Source: Morinoia aosen (Eukaryota; Arthropoda; Malacostraca; Amphipoda; Talitridae). From it: DNA of 64,000 nt. The DNA lies in contig CM059579.1 in the NCBI GenBank assembly GCA_030386875.1, positions 18,138,484 to 18,202,483 of the forward strand, written 5' to 3'. Of this stretch, positions 11,358 to 22,958 are shown one piece after another; the stretch's first letter is position 1; every line of letters starts with the position of its first letter. The notes below the pieces were generated by a model. The model did not search any database. It was not told where the DNA came from and was given only the letters and a program-made list of their open reading frames with translations. The position numbers and the translations under genes are program-made.

Positions 11358-12294
11358 CGAGGCCTGTCGAAAAAGTATCCGACCTTAATTTTTCCCGCGC
11401 AAAGTAGTGATTCTAAGGCGGCGCCACTGTGCACGGTGGAAGGAGGAATCTTAATGCGCATGCTTGACTTTTTTCACCGCATTCACTTGGGCCACTCACT
11501 AGCTGGGGGTCGCCAAGTAAGGTGCTGTTCTAAGTGTTTGTCGGATTTAGTTTTCTTGCAAGATGACTGAACGAATTGAGCAAAGACACTGCATCAAATT
11601 TTGTCAAAAGCTTGGTGATTCTCAAATTGAAACAATTCGTAAGATTCAGCAGGTGTTTGGGGAAGATGCTATGGGTGTAACACAAATTAAGGAGTGGTTC
11701 AACCGATTCAAAGATGGCCGCACATCAGCGGAGAGTGAGCAGCGTTGTGGCAGGCCCAAAACTTCTCGGAGTGCAGCTGTTGTTGAGAGGGTGCGAAATT
11801 TGGTGATGGCAGATCGTCGTTTGACCGTGCGGGAGATTGCCCAAGAGGTTGGAGTGAGTAAAGATTCTGCACATGCCATTTTGACCAGACATGTGGACTG
11901 CGAACAACTGGCACTTGCATCACGACAACGCGCCCGCACATTCATCCCATTTGATCCGCAATTTCTTGGCCAAACATGGAATTACGACCGTTCGCCAACC
12001 TCCCTACTCTCCAGACCTGGCTCCTTGCGACTTCTGGTTGTTTCCAAAATTGAAGACGCCACTGAAAGGATCCCGTTTTGGGAGTAGAGAAGAGATAATG
12101 CGGAACGCGACGACAGAGCTGAACACCATTCCAAAAGAAGACTTCCAGAGGTGTTTCCGGCAGTGGAAGGATCGGTGGGCTAAGTGTGTGGAAGCACAAG
12201 GAGCCTACTTTGAAGGGGATTAGGGTCCCAACCCCGTCAGGTTGTTGAAGTATTTTTTCTGGCCAAAGGTCGGATACTTTTTCGACAGGCCTCG
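11358..12294 (+). mobile_element. Internally deleted mariner (Tc1/mariner, D34D) element
   Basis: A complete but shortened mariner of 937 bp. It has perfect 29-bp terminal inverted repeats (11358-11386 and 12266-12294, beginning CGAGGCCTGTCGAAAAAGTA) and is flanked by TA on both sides (11356-11357 and 12295-12296), the standard mariner target duplication. Family members are usually about 1.3 kb, so roughly 350 bp are missing from the transposase gene. With intact ends it could still be moved in trans by a related transposase. The perfect termini and few lesions suggest a fairly recent arrival. Confidence 0.97.
11563..12223 (+). pseudogene. Mariner transposase, internal deletion with frame change
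   Basis: The first part (from the ATG at 11563) is the paired helix-turn-helix DNA-binding half: it opens MTERIEQRHCIKFCQKLGD and carries the GVTQIKEWFNRFKDGR block and the linker GRPKTSR. Normal sequence stops near 11885. In the second part (from about 11891, a different frame) the catalytic region resumes with WHLHHDNAPAHSS, then YSPDLAPCDFWLFPKLK. The two visible catalytic aspartates are 34 residues apart, as in mariner proper. The first catalytic Asp, normally in a GDESW-type motif, is lost in the deletion, so no active enzyme can be made. The C-terminus is complete, with the stop at 12221-12223. It lies between the element's inverted repeats. The junction around 11880-11895 (TTGACCAGACATGTGG) suggests deletion by short microhomology. 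Confidence 0.95.
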
Positions 12295-12344
12295 TATACC
12301 TTTCACTCAAACTTGATGTCTCAAATGTCACATAGAAACTTTTA

Positions 12345-12527
12345 AGCTGGTGGCCTTCGGCGTCGACATATTTCTAGGTTCGAGTCGCAACGGAGTCCGC
12401 ACTTCGCACCACGGCCGCGATATGATTTCTGGGAACACCACGAGAATCGCATCCCTAAGTGTGTCCAGGTTACGTGGTCAACGGCGGTACACATTATTCA
12501 CCACGTCCCATAGAAAAACAAGTCTAG
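12345..12527 (-). pseudogene. Possible C-terminal remnant of a second transposase
   Basis: On the minus strand the sequence reads LDLFFYGTW, then a stop, then continues protein-like after a frame change, ending near 12346. The DLFFYG motif resembles the LDFFLWG-type block after the last catalytic Asp of some Tc1/mariner-superfamily transposases. It starts about 50 bp from the mariner end, but in the opposite direction, so it is a separate relic if real. Identification rests on one short motif. Confidence 0.25.
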
Positions 12528-13189
12528 CAGTGTGTGGTCTACCTGAAAAGCGAGCGAAAAAACTACCCGACAACGCAAGCTGGTTTTACTTTCTCCGCCA
12601 TTCGTGCAATGTAACGGCAATGATAACTTTAATTATCAATAAAATAGCACCCGGACGCAATATCACTAGGAAGTTCAAGTATACCGGAAAGTCAATATAT
12701 CAGAGTAGTGAAAAGGACGCACAGGACCAACCGAGTTTCCTACAACTACTCAGTTTACATGAGGATAAAATGAATGAAATGACTGGCATGCTAAAAAATG
12801 AGGGTAGAACAAATTTATTTTTTTTCAAGTGAGTCACGCTTGAAATTACGATAGCAAGTGAATGACCATCAGAAATAGCTTCAGCTAAGCACAGTAGTAG
12901 CACACATGTAGGATTTGGCACATAGGGAGTTACGCACTTGGCTGTAATTTAAAAGGCCGAACTGACTACTTTTTCCGATATGAGGCATGAGAACATCTCT
13001 ATAGGATAACCGAGGCGTAATGCCTAAAAAAGTATACTCTGAATTAAAATTGTGCGTCAATGACCTGATTTACCTGAATTAATGACCAGAAATACTTGAA
13101 TTTTGGTATTACATTTGCTGCAAAAGCAAACATTACATTTTAAAATAAAGTGTACAAAAACTGTACACATATCTTTTACATTAGTAACA
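12528..13189. other. No feature recognised
   Basis: A 160-codon plus-strand frame (12350-12832) spans this, but its first third lies antisense to the putative transposase relic and its second half is AT-rich with no coding signal. Confidence 0.35.
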
Positions 13190-13475
13190 TTATAATATTT
13201 ATAGTCAATTTATGACTCTCTAGCCACAACAAAAGCAATCTCAAAAAAGCGGAAAGGAACCATTTAATATGGACCTGAGAACATGGAATCTAAGCACAAG
13301 GTATGTTCCCACACCGTATACCCTGCGCATAGAAACAACAAAATGGGAAAGAAGAGAAAGAAAAGACGAAGAAGAGAAAGCAAAGACGGTTTGAAAACGA
13401 AAAGAATCCAAGTGAGCACGAAAGAAATAGGTCCCGAAGGTCTACCTCTGTACATGTGTACAGCTTAGGTAACCC
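13190..13475 (-). repeat. Retroposon copy 3, divergent subfamily
   Basis: It shares the left half of the main family (ACCATTTAATATGG, GGAATCTAAGCACAAGGT, CCTGCGCATAGAAACA) but then switches to a different right half (AAGAATCCAAGTGAGCACGA, then GGTCCCGAAGGTCTACCT). The same alternative half occurs at 55010-55215, so this is a distinct subfamily and not random decay. Confidence 0.75.
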
Positions 13476-14173
13476 AACAGCCTTTCATATAGAGGCATGC
13501 GCACGTAGCCAGATAGTAAAAACGTCAGCGCATCACCAAGAAGTGAAATTTGGAGTCCTTCTGTAAATAAGTATTGAAGTGACTGCATAAAATACTTAGC
13601 GACAGCAAAAAATCTATATATTTTGAACGTAAAATAAATCAACACACGGCTTTACGTGTAGAATTACCCTGCGTTCTCACCACAGGGAATTGAGGGAACA
13701 ATAGTGTCTCGAGAGTTAGCGCTCTGGAGACAAAGTCGTCCCTTAGTTTTCCCACCCGGTTATTCCATCCGTCTGAACTCGGTTGTTGTAGGGATTTTTC
13801 AAGAGCCGCTTCTTCAGTGTACTGTTACTGTTTGCATTTTTTCAGCAACTTTCGAGTCACAAAAAACTTTTTCTAACTACTTTTGCTAACTATTACTATT
13901 AAAGCGAGGAATCCCAGAACTAAGTACGGCCACAGATCTCCCGGTTACAAGGATGACCATTTACAACCAGGCCAAATAAAAGAACCGCCGCTTTACTTCC
14001 TCCCGCACGCAGTACCTTCAGGGAAGTGGATCACTGGTGTTCCTAAACAACTGTTTGCGCAGAAAAGATCCTAAAATGCGAAGTGATATGATATCAAGCC
14101 ATGGCATAACAGCTGACGGCCTTAAGACAAGAATGCAGCTCTTCATAAAAACGGCGCCGTGAGAACGATCCAG
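13476..14173. other. No gene recognised
   Basis: No supported gene. The last 14 bp (14160-14173, TGAGAACGATCCAG) are the left target-site duplication of the next retroposon. Confidence 0.45.
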
Positions 14174-14533
14174 ATTATAAGATTATAAGTTAATTTAGGC
14201 CTCCCTAACCGCTACAAAAAAGAGCGTATCGAAGAGAGGATGGAGGAAGGCACCATTTAGTATGGAGATATGAGAATGAGGAATGTATGCAGAAAGGGCA
14301 TAGAAAGAGTAAGATAAGAAAGAAGTTCATGAAATAAGATAGAAGATGAAGAAGAAAGTCAGAGGTGCTGAAAAACAGGACAGTAGTGAACCGAAAAAAG
14401 GTGGTCCTCAACACAACAAAGAACATTTTATTTCAACAAAAGAAGGCCTATCTAACTCTCAGCTCGGGCCCTCACATTTTTCCCCTGGTAGCGCTAATTC
14501 CCATAGACACAATAGTTGTATCCCCCTGAGGGG
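14174..14533 (-). mobile_element. Retroposon copy 4, young, with 14-bp TSD
   Basis: A full-length copy of 360 bp. The left end is a GATTATAA-type repeat (inferred 3' tail); the right end is the hairpin pair GATACAA-loop-TTGTATC (here GACACAA) and CCCCTGAGGGG. TGAGAACGATCCAG is repeated exactly on both sides (14160-14173 and 14534-14547), the mark of target-primed retroposition. It is very similar to the copy at 42979-43342. A 73-codon hydrophobic minus-strand ORF (14205-14426) reflects the pyrimidine-rich sense strand. Confidence 0.93.
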
Positions 14534-14749
14534 TGAGAACGATCCAGCTGCGGCAGTAAAAAGTTCTAAAAATTCTAGCTCGACGTGACGCCAAGAAAAA
14601 ATCAGCTCATGAGCATAAAAATGGATAGGCTTCATTTCTGAGTGATGTATAATGGATGAGCAGTGGAGGAAGGTAATGTGCAGCGGCAATATCAGCACGT
14701 TTAGGATCATCATGGGCAGCTCCGACAGCTCACTCGCCTCCACACTGAC

Positions 14750-15128
14750 GAACCCAGATTAGACAAGTTAGATGAAGTAGTTCAAGCCTCCCTATATAAT
14801 ATAATTTGTTCTAAAGAGAAGGAGGAAGGCCGCATTTAGTAAAAAGCTAAGGGAACGGAGAATCTGTGATTAAGGTGTGTTCACACGTACATAAGGTGTC
14901 CTGAAAAGTTAAATAAAAAGTTAGGAAGCATGTTTATGAAACATAACGAAAATTGAAGAAAAAAGTAGTAGGTGAAAAAACTATGGGACAGGGGAGAACC
15001 GAAAAAATTTCAGCCGTAAAAAAACAAAACCTAATCTATTCGAGTAAGAGGAAGGCCTTCCCATCTTATCCTTTAGTCAGGAGCACTAATTTTCATTGAG
15101 ACGATAATTCTATCTCTCCGATCGAGGG
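14750..15128 (-). repeat. Retroposon copy 5 (older)
   Basis: Begins AGATTAGACAAGTTAGATG with the TTCAAGCCTCCCTA block. Middle blocks are recognisable and the end is degraded (ATCGAGGGGAC). Same orientation as its neighbour, 200 bp away. No clear target-site duplication. Confidence 0.8.
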
Positions 15129-17250
15129 GACTATTTTTCAAGAAAATGTAGCGCCCGAACTTCTAGCATTTCTACATGTCGCTTCTATATAAAAATTCTT
15201 CGATTTGAGAAATAACGTTCATATCTCGGTCTTGAATTAATATATTCTCGGTTTTCAGAAAGGAATAAATCAGAGCTTGCAAACCCAGATAGAAGATTAT
15301 CAGATCGCAGTCTAACCTTTTTACCGTTAGACTTCTTTTTAAGCCGATCCATGTCAAAAATTTATCACTTTAGCCATTTGTCCTATGCAAAAACTACAAA
15401 TACTTAATTGGACGGCAAACATCACAGATGCCTCGGAAAAAGCGTTAGACTGGGATACTAGTATGATACATGAAGAATTATTCATAAGCGACGTCATCAC
15501 CTGTGGAAATTTGTCATTAATTAAACTCGATTGGTAGGTCCGCTTCTTTTTTTTATCGTCAGGGGAAAATCTTCCACAAATAAATGTTACAAACCACCAT
15601 ATGAAAGTTGGCTTATTTCAGCACTTTCCTACAGGATAATAGAATATTGCCCGTCTCTTTTTGATACGTTATTTTTCAAACTTAGCAAAAATTCAGCGAT
15701 ATAAGTAATCTCTTATGCGCTAATTTGAAATATTTCTCATTAAACTATTGTTATTAGTTAAATTTTACTTATTCCACCAAGCATAAAATTAGTTTAAACA
15801 TTCAATCCAGTATAAAAACTAAATTATTTATTACCCCTAGAATAGAACTTAAATTCAAATTAGATACAGCACATCCCATTCATTTTCAGAAACAACTGAA
15901 ATCGAACCAAAATAAATGAATAAAATATTTCAGCACCTTAGAAACCAAGCTAAAAATTGAACATTTGAAAGTTACATCAAATCATTTTTTTTGCTTTCTA
16001 CTGAAGTTTTCAACTACTGAACTGTGAAATCACAGAATTTTTCTCCTGATAACATATGTTTTTACCACTGAAATCAAAAGCTTTTGAGTGAGAAGTTTCG
16101 GGCATTACGTGATTCAGATGATGAACAAGACCGTATCATAGGCAGGAAATGTTCTGTAAGGCACACATTTGTTAAACACGACATAAGGATTGGATGTAAA
16201 AATTATACTCACAAATTTGAAAGCTTCAGAAAAAACAAGAGCCACAAACAATTTGTTTCCCATTCAATAGTCAGTTTTTCAATTGCCTAATTTGAGTGTA
16301 GTAAAATGCAAACATGGGAATATGAAAAAGCCCTCAGTTGAACAAACGTATCTGTTAAATATGAGCATTACCTTGAGGGATTTTTTATTTACACCAAAAA
16401 TTCAAAACTGCAATCTTAAAAGTCATCTCCCTATTTTCAACAAGAAACGAAAATCCTTCCAAGAAAAATTCTACCCCTTGAACAGTCAAATTTAACGCCT
16501 GTACCGTACTTGTACAGTACTCTACACATATTCCTCTGTAAAAAGTATTCTTCATTCGATGTCAATCTTTTCAACAAGTGCTCATTATTTTGAGTTAAGA
16601 AACTTGTACGTACATGATTGAATCGAGGAAAAAATATCCATATATAGCAACGCATCGACTTCGCACGTGTTGAAATAGACACCTTCATAAATGCTTTGCA
16701 TATATACTATAGGATGTTAAATTCTTTCAATACAAATATTTTTTTTGCAGATGAAAACTATACATTGCTTCATTATAGCACATCCTGTATCATTCATTAC
16801 AAGCATTCTCATGATCTGAGTAGAACTTAGAAAAAGTGCGACCTACGAAGTGCGAGAAGTTTAAGCGAGCGTGTAGAGTTTAGTCTCATCGATTCGACTG
16901 GGCAATATTGAACAAAATGAGTTCAAGAAAAGAAATAAGTTATGATACATGCGACAATTTGTAAAGGAGCATTTGCTTTCAACTCCATGGCAATAAGTCA
17001 ATACCAAACTATGAATGACCCAAGTTATTAATGTAATCATTTAAAAAATTATATAGAATGAACGAACACAATATTTATGGCAATGAAATGAACAAAACAT
17101 AAAATAATACCAGATCGGTTAGAAGTGGAAACCGTAAGCACAAACAAACTGTAAAATTGGCTTGGTTTCTCTCTGATGGAGCTATAATTTGCATTGTTGC
17201 AGCAATGAGAATTTTAAATACATTCTAATAGTGATCATCAAACGCTGCTG
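15129..17250. other. AT-rich stretch without recognised features
   Basis: About 2.1 kb with only short ORFs (61 to 83 codons) and no splice-supported exon, repeat or element ends. Confidence 0.5.
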
Positions 17251-17463
17251 GTGATCAATAATGTTAGGAGCAATTACAGAGCAATGACAGCTTCAGCGGA
17301 AGCAACAGGATGTGCGCCGTCCCAGCGCTGGCGACGTGTGGCATCTGGCATAGGCTACCGCGAGGGCGGGACGGCCAAGCGACCAATCTCAGACGCGATA
17401 GAGCAGCCACCAATTGCAGGTTTGATTTTTGCCTGTTCATTTCTTTTTAGCAGCGGGGGGTGA
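17251..17463 (+). other. GC-rich pocket, possible exon or promoter
   Basis: A 130-bp GC-rich island (about 17286-17420) with two CCAAT-like motifs (GACCAATC, CACCAATTG) and an open 70-codon plus frame. A weak donor (TGCAG|GTTTGA) follows, and a pyrimidine tract before AGCAGCGGGGGG could be an acceptor. Promoter or exon cannot be decided. Confidence 0.25.
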
Positions 17464-17716
17464 TTTTTTCCCCAAACTAAAACACTATTCTCTCTTTTAG
17501 CGTTCGTCCACAATAGGTAGCAAGATTTTTGCTGCTGTCGGTGTGATGCACAGATAACATTTTTGTCACTTATTTCACAGCATTGCCCGGGCCAAATGCG
17601 TTTCGGAAACCCTACCGGTTATTTTCTAATTATCACAACACGTAACGTATAAAAACCACAGTAAATTCAAATGAACGTCCGTCTTTTTTCTATCACTTTA
17701 TTAAACATGAACTGTG

Positions 17717-17998
17717 TTACAAAGATCGTAAAAGGATGAGGTTTTTAATGATGGCAATCGTGCGTGGAGCCTTCGTAACAAATAAGTTGATAATAATATT
17801 GTGCACTCCACGTGTAATAAGATAGTTTTCCTCAGTGAAGACCGCTGGAATACTCAGAAATATCCCATTCCATGCTTCAGTATACCGCAGCGACAGCTCG
17901 ATATGCTTCGAAAACGAAGACAGTAACTTGAAGACCATAGTAGCCGTAAGAGTGAAGCTACTGGTTGTTGTAAGATGCTTACACCGGCGGATGCTCAT
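17717..17998 (-). CDS. Hypothetical protein of 93 residues with nearby poly(A) signal
   Basis: A complete minus-strand ORF runs from the ATG at 17998 to the stop at 17717-17719. An AATAAA hexamer follows about 15 nt after the stop (17702-17697), which gives a compact gene layout. The predicted product has a basic start (MSIRRCKH), mixed amphipathic segments and a hydrophobic C-terminal third (HNIIINLFV, then TIAIIKNLILL). No cysteine pattern or catalytic motif is recognised and there is no clear signal peptide. Codon use is mixed, not strongly GC3-biased. It ends 153 bp left of duplicated block A when read on the plus strand. It may be a small real gene, a terminal exon, or a relic of a mobile or viral gene; a chance ORF with a chance hexamer is also possible. 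Confidence 0.35.
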   Translation of the reverse strand: MSIRRCKHLTTTSSFTLTATMVFKLLSSFSKHIELSLRYTEAWNGIFLSIPAVFTEENYLITRGVHNIIINLFVTKAPRTIAIIKNLILLRSL

Positions 17999-18150
17999 TG
18001 TAGACAGGTAATGTGAAAGAGCAAATAAATGGAACGTTCAAGATAAGACTTTTCCAAAGAGCAATGTATTTCGAAGTCTACGTTGCACTTCTAATGATGG
18101 AGGCCAAAACATATGCCCCTAAATCATGTGGACTAACCAGAGAGTATGAA

Positions 18151-19244
18151 ATACTGAAGTCAATCTAGAAGCTAAAGAGTCAGCGAATTCTACTTCAGCC
18201 TAATTTGTAAATTACCAATTTAATTTTTCGGTCCAAATAATAAGCCCGCCTATCTGCAGTTGTCATAAGTAATACAAAACAGCCGGAAATAATGTAATTT
18301 TGCAAAGGTTGAATGCCTCATACGTCACAAATGTTCATGAATCAGCGGAAGCTGAAATGCAAATATTCGACAAGCAAGTGCTGAAAACAACTTTGACATA
18401 TTTGGTAGCAATCCTGCAGAATCAGTACTGATTACGAGATAATATAAATTTTAGAGACACGTATAGTCTGAATAGAGACAAATATGATTTGGACCGTCTG
18501 GCCAGTTTTAAAATAAACATGGGGATGAAGTTTTCAAGTACGTTTGTACATTTAATTCCATATAAAAATAATTGTGCAAGTTATTGATAAACAATTCAAA
18601 AAAGGAAAAATTCAAGTCCGTGAACATTTGAACAACGTGCGCTCAAGAAAATAGAAAATATAGAAACATGTTAACTTTTTCGTGAAAATAAACATAGCGG
18701 TATTGATATAAATGAGCTCCTATGAATGTTTTATTTCAATTAATCTAGCTGAAACACATAATTCAGTTAGGGTATCAAGTGCCTCATATATGTTAACTCA
18801 GGCGATACAAATTTCATACATCAGTGCTGAAAGTGAAAATGCTGTTTTTTCCCTAAAGGAAATGAACGCTGTACTTAATTGTTATGCACGGGGGCCCCAC
18901 AAGTAAGCAATTAGAACCACTAAGCCAAAGTGAATACCGTGGTTACAGGGCAAGAAAGATACGAGTTAGTGAATAAATGAGCGCACGTTTTATACTCACA
19001 AACGTGCGAAATTTAAACTCTGTATTGAACAAGCCACCATTATTCAGCAAGTTGTATTCTCATGCAATTACAATTACATAAATCTGTCAAAACAAGCTGC
19101 ACCTCCCATATGGTGAAATGAATTTTTTTTCAATAAAATGTTAAACATCAAAGAAATAACTATACTGTAAATGCTACGAAGTCCCATTTCGGTTATTGAA
19201 TTACTTAATTTAAAAAAAAAATAAAGTTTAAAATCTCAGGTAGA
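18151..19244. repeat. Duplicated block A, copy 1
   Basis: Nearly identical to 21361-22455. By eye I find only three differences in about 1.09 kb (one inserted T and two substitutions). It contains a 64-codon plus ORF (18712-18906) that is identical in both copies, but at this level of identity that says nothing about constraint. Its right edge joins block B directly at 19244/19245. Confidence 0.95.
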
Positions 19245-19267
19245 GCAACTCCCCTGGGGACCTCACA

Positions 19268-19620
19268 GTTTAGTTTATTAGTTAGTTTAAGCCTCCCTAT
19301 CCTCAACAATGAGATGTAAAGAGAGGAAGGAAGAAGGCACCATTTAGTATGGAGTTAAGGGAACGTGGAATCTATGCAGAAAGGGCACAGAAACAGAAAG
19401 CTAAGAAAGAAGTTCATGAAACAAGAAAAAGTTGAAGAAGAAAGTGGTAGGCGGTGAAAAACAGGACAGCAGTGAACCGAAAAAAAGATGGTCCGTAACA
19501 CAACAAAACCTATTCTATTTTAACAAAAGAAAGCCTACCTAACCTTTAGCTCGGGCCCTCACATTGTCCCCCTGGGAGCGCTAGTTCCCATAGATACAAT
19601 AATTGTATCCCCCTGAGGGG
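19268..19620 (-). mobile_element. Retroposon copy 6, young, inserted in block B copy 1
   Basis: A full-length copy with right hairpin GATACAA-TAA-TTGTATC and CCCCTGAGGGG. The 13-bp flanks TGGGGACCTCACA (19255-19267) and TGAGGACCTCACA (19621-19633) differ at one base. The homologous site in block B copy 2 (about 24415-24427) has a single TGGGGACCTCACA and no insert, so filled and empty alleles of the site are both visible. Confidence 0.95.
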
Positions 19621-20470
19621 TGAGGACCTCACATATTCTCCTTCTGAGTACTAGTTCCCTTAGATACATTGGTTGTATCTTAATTCCTGAGGTATTCATT
19701 CACCTAGGTTTGTTTAAAATCTAAAGTTACAATATGTCTACATAAAAGTGAAATTACATATTTTTTGGATCAGAATGAAAATTCTTGAAGTATGTAGGAA
19801 GTATTAATTCACAGATATAGCAAATAGTTCGGATACTAGAATTTTTGAGCGCTGCTACAACAATCAAATTCATGAGAGAATGGCCAAAAATTACTACGTA
19901 AATAACCATTTGTTCAACCTCCTGATGCACTAAACGATACGTATATGATACAGGGAAATTTTCTTTCGAACTCTAAACCACAACGCAATTAACTGCCACA
20001 AAATAAAATCTTAGGAAAAATTACTGACCTTTTCACTTCACGTTAAAATATCAATATACAACCAAACGAGGACGGTGGAAGAGTCACGAGCGAGTTTGTA
20101 AAAACGTTTTATACACTAATCGCAATGAATGTCTAGACTATTTTCCACGTGAGAATAAGTATACATAGGTTTTGAGCTTTCATATTTCGAGATAGATGCC
20201 TTTTGGGCAAGTTCTTCTGGAATTATGGCTGCTTTGCTTATCCATCATTTTTGTGACCTATTTAATTTATGAGTGTTCATCTGTTGAATCTCTCTTCATT
20301 TGAGTATATATCACCGCGATTCATTATCACTGCTGAAGTTATAAAATTTGGCGTTTCATGAGAATGCTATTAATTTTATGTGCCTCGGTGAGTTCAATTT
20401 GTGCTCATTGTTGGGTCAAGAAAAAATTAAAAACTTTTGATACAATAATTTCATAGAAAATCGACCATAA

Positions 20471-20798
20471 ATGATAATTCCACAATGCTATTTAAGAAAT
20501 AAAATCATCGAATCAGCAAAGTTGAAACCACCTCGTCTTAATAGAGTTGCCAGCGATTCCTACTCGGTTCCGAAGAGCTAACCCATGGGTTGCTCTACAG
20601 CATAGTGTAGACGCTAATACGAAAATTGTTACAGCCATCGACCACAGGGGGCTTTCGGATAGCGTGACCACGTTAAGTGGCGTAACGAAAGCAATGTTCC
20701 ATGAAACATGCGTTTGTCACGCTATTGGTTACTTGGGGACGTCAATAATTGGGGACAACTCTCAAAAATTGGAACTTGGTATGGCAGTTTATTCCTAG
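20471..20798 (+). pseudogene. Frameshifted copy of the block B ORF
   Basis: Counterpart of the 109-codon ORF at 25263-25592. A 2-bp deletion (CCGAAGAGC here against CCGACAAGAGC) breaks the frame and brings in a TAA at once. The rest is open from 20547 only in a shifted frame. Several of the remaining substitutions would change residues, so I see no sign of selection on this ORF. Confidence 0.4.
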
Positions 20799-21360
20799 AT
20801 TCGTTTAAAAATTATATAATTTTACCAATATCATCGCTGCTGTTCGGTGGTGAGCGTGTTGAAAAAATAACCACAACCCGAATGAAAATATATCTAAAAT
20901 GATTTAACAAGAAACAAGAAAAGTTGCAAATTATGTACGACAAAACCAATACATGAAATATAAATCGGCAACATATATAAAAAATGATTCTTCCGTAGAA
21001 AGTGAAAGCATTTCTGAACAATGAAGGCAGAAAAATTATCCACACTTTAATTTCATTTGCAAAAATATTTCTATTTAATCATTAGCTTCAGTAAATGTAT
21101 GTCAAGCTCCCTTCTCAAGACAACTGAAAACTTTCGTACCAGATGAATTCGATAAAAATATCTTGCACAGTGCTTAAAATAAAAAATCCTGAAGAAACAA
21201 AAAAAAATGAAGAAACAAGAGAATGGTCAGCTCTATAGTACAGAGTGGATGAGTACAAAGTGTGATCTAGAGTTGAGGCGAGTTTGCGCCGGCTATTTGC
21301 AGCGAATACGTCGCCTGAGGCATAGAGAGAACTCACGCGGAACACTTGCTGTCAATCTAG

Positions 21361-22455
21361 ATACTGAAGTCAATCTAGAAGCTAAAGAGTCAGCGAATTC
21401 TACTTCAGCCTAATTTGTAAATTACCAATTTAATTTTTCGGTCCAAATAATAAGCCCGCCTATCTGCAGTTGTCATAAGTAATACAAAACAGCCGGAAAT
21501 AATGTAATTTTGCAAAGGTTGAATGCCTCATACGTCACAAATGTTCATGAATCAGCGGAAGCTGAAATGCAAATATTCGACAAGCAAGTGTCTGAAAACA
21601 ACTTTGACATATTTGGTAGCAATCCTGCAGAATCAGTACTGATTACGAGATAATATAAATTTTAGAGACACGTATAGTCTGAATAGAGACAAATATGATT
21701 TGGACCGTCTGGCCAGTTTTAAAATAAACATGGGGATGAAGTTTTCAAGTACGTTTGTACATTTAATTCCATATAAAAATAATTGTGCAAGTTATTGATA
21801 AACAATTCAAAAAAGGAAAAATTCAAGTCCGTGAACATTTGAACAACGTGCGCTCAAGAAAATAGAAAATATAGAAACATGTTAACTTTTTCGTGAAAAT
21901 AAACATAGCGGTATTGATATAAATGAGCTCCTATGAATGTTTTATTTCAATTAATCTAGCTGAAACACATAATTCAGTTAGGGTATCAAGTGCCTCATAT
22001 ATGTTAACTCAGGCGATACAAATTTCATACATCAGTGCTGAAAGTGAAAATGCTGTTTTTTCCCTAAAGGAAATGAACGCTGTACTTAATTGTTATGCAC
22101 GGGGGCCCCACAAGTAAGCAATTAGAACCACTAAGCCAAAGTGAATACCGTGGTTACAGGGCAAGAAAGATACGAGTTAGTGAATAAATGAGCGCACGTT
22201 TTATACTCACAAACGTGCGAAATTTAAACTCTGTATTGAACAAGCCACCATTATTCAGCAAGTTGTATTCTCATGCAATTACAATTACATAAATCTGTCA
22301 AAACAAGCTGCACCTCCCATATGGTGAAATGAATTATTTTTCAATAAAACGTTAAACATCAAAGAAATAACTATACTGTAAATGCTACGAAGTCCCATTT
22401 CGGTTATTGAATTACTTAATTTAAAAAAAAAATAAAGTTTAAAATCTCAGGTAGA
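21361..22455. repeat. Duplicated block A, copy 2
   Basis: Copy of 18151-19244. It is preceded by a 10-bp filler (21351-21360, GTCAATCTAG) that repeats 21369-21378, a templated insertion at the duplication junction. It is followed by 1.95 kb (22456-24404) that unit 1 lacks. Confidence 0.95.
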
Positions 22456-22766
22456 TTGAGTATAATCTTATATCTGCACAGACCTTATGTATACCTGAAC
22501 GGATTCACCACTATGGAGACATATATTGAACATAACAAATATAACTCGTGAACTTTTTTCTGCTAACACATTTATGTCTACATTTAAAAAAAAAATTAAA
22601 CAAATTTCAGCTTGTATATGGGCATAATTTTAAAAATAAATTAAAATCGTTACATATAAACTTACGAACAGAGTAATTCTACGTATAATCGATCGAGCAA
22701 AACCAAATATGAGTTAATCGACACAGCTGCACATAATTTACTACAAATTCTATCCATATTCTAAAT

Positions 22767-22958
22767 CAGGGGTTCCCACCCTGGGCGTGCGAGACGATAT
22801 TCCAGAGAGTGCGAGACAATATTCCGAGGCGTGCAAGAAATGTCTAGGTAGATAATAAGGTATTACTTAAAGGTCGGCATTATTATTTCAATGGGCGCGA
22901 GGTTCGAATGAAATTTTTCAGGCGTTCGGGGCGAGAAAAGAAAGTTAGGAAACCCCTG
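22767..22958. mobile_element. hAT-type MITE with 8-bp TSD
   Basis: A 192-bp element that starts CAGGGGTTCCCA and ends GGAAACCCCTG (imperfect terminal inverted repeats), flanked on both sides by TTCTAAAT (22759-22766 and 22959-22966). Eight-bp duplications and CAGGGG-type ends are typical of hAT elements. There is no coding capacity. Inside, GTGCGAGACAATATTCC-like segments repeat. Confidence 0.92.

Larger units (their letters stand above)
19245..21350. repeat. Duplicated block B, copy 1 (with retroposon insert)
   Basis: Homologous to 24405-26142 once the 353-bp retroposon and its 13-bp duplication are removed (about 1740 bp each). Divergence is several percent in the first third and about 2% later, roughly ten times that of block A. 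The first bases are the tail of an older retroposon copy whose head is missing here but present at 23970 in the other unit. Confidence 0.92.

Noticed and set aside
12375-12390. GGTTCGAGTC as a tRNA B box
   Set aside because: No acceptor stem, A box or cloverleaf can be formed around it.
12350-12832. 160-codon plus ORF next to the mariner
   Set aside because: Its first third is antisense to a probable transposase relic and the rest is AT-rich and structureless.
14174-14533. Hammerhead ribozyme in the hairpin-ended retroposon
   Set aside because: The conserved CTGATGA and GAAA core is absent on both strands.
14174-14533. Reading the retroposon family as a DNA-transposon MITE
   Set aside because: The two ends are not inverted repeats of each other, and the duplications are 13-14 bp and variable in sequence, which fits retroposition.
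18712-22117. 64-codon ORF conserved in both A blocks
   Set aside because: The blocks are almost identical throughout, so identity of the ORF is not evidence of function.
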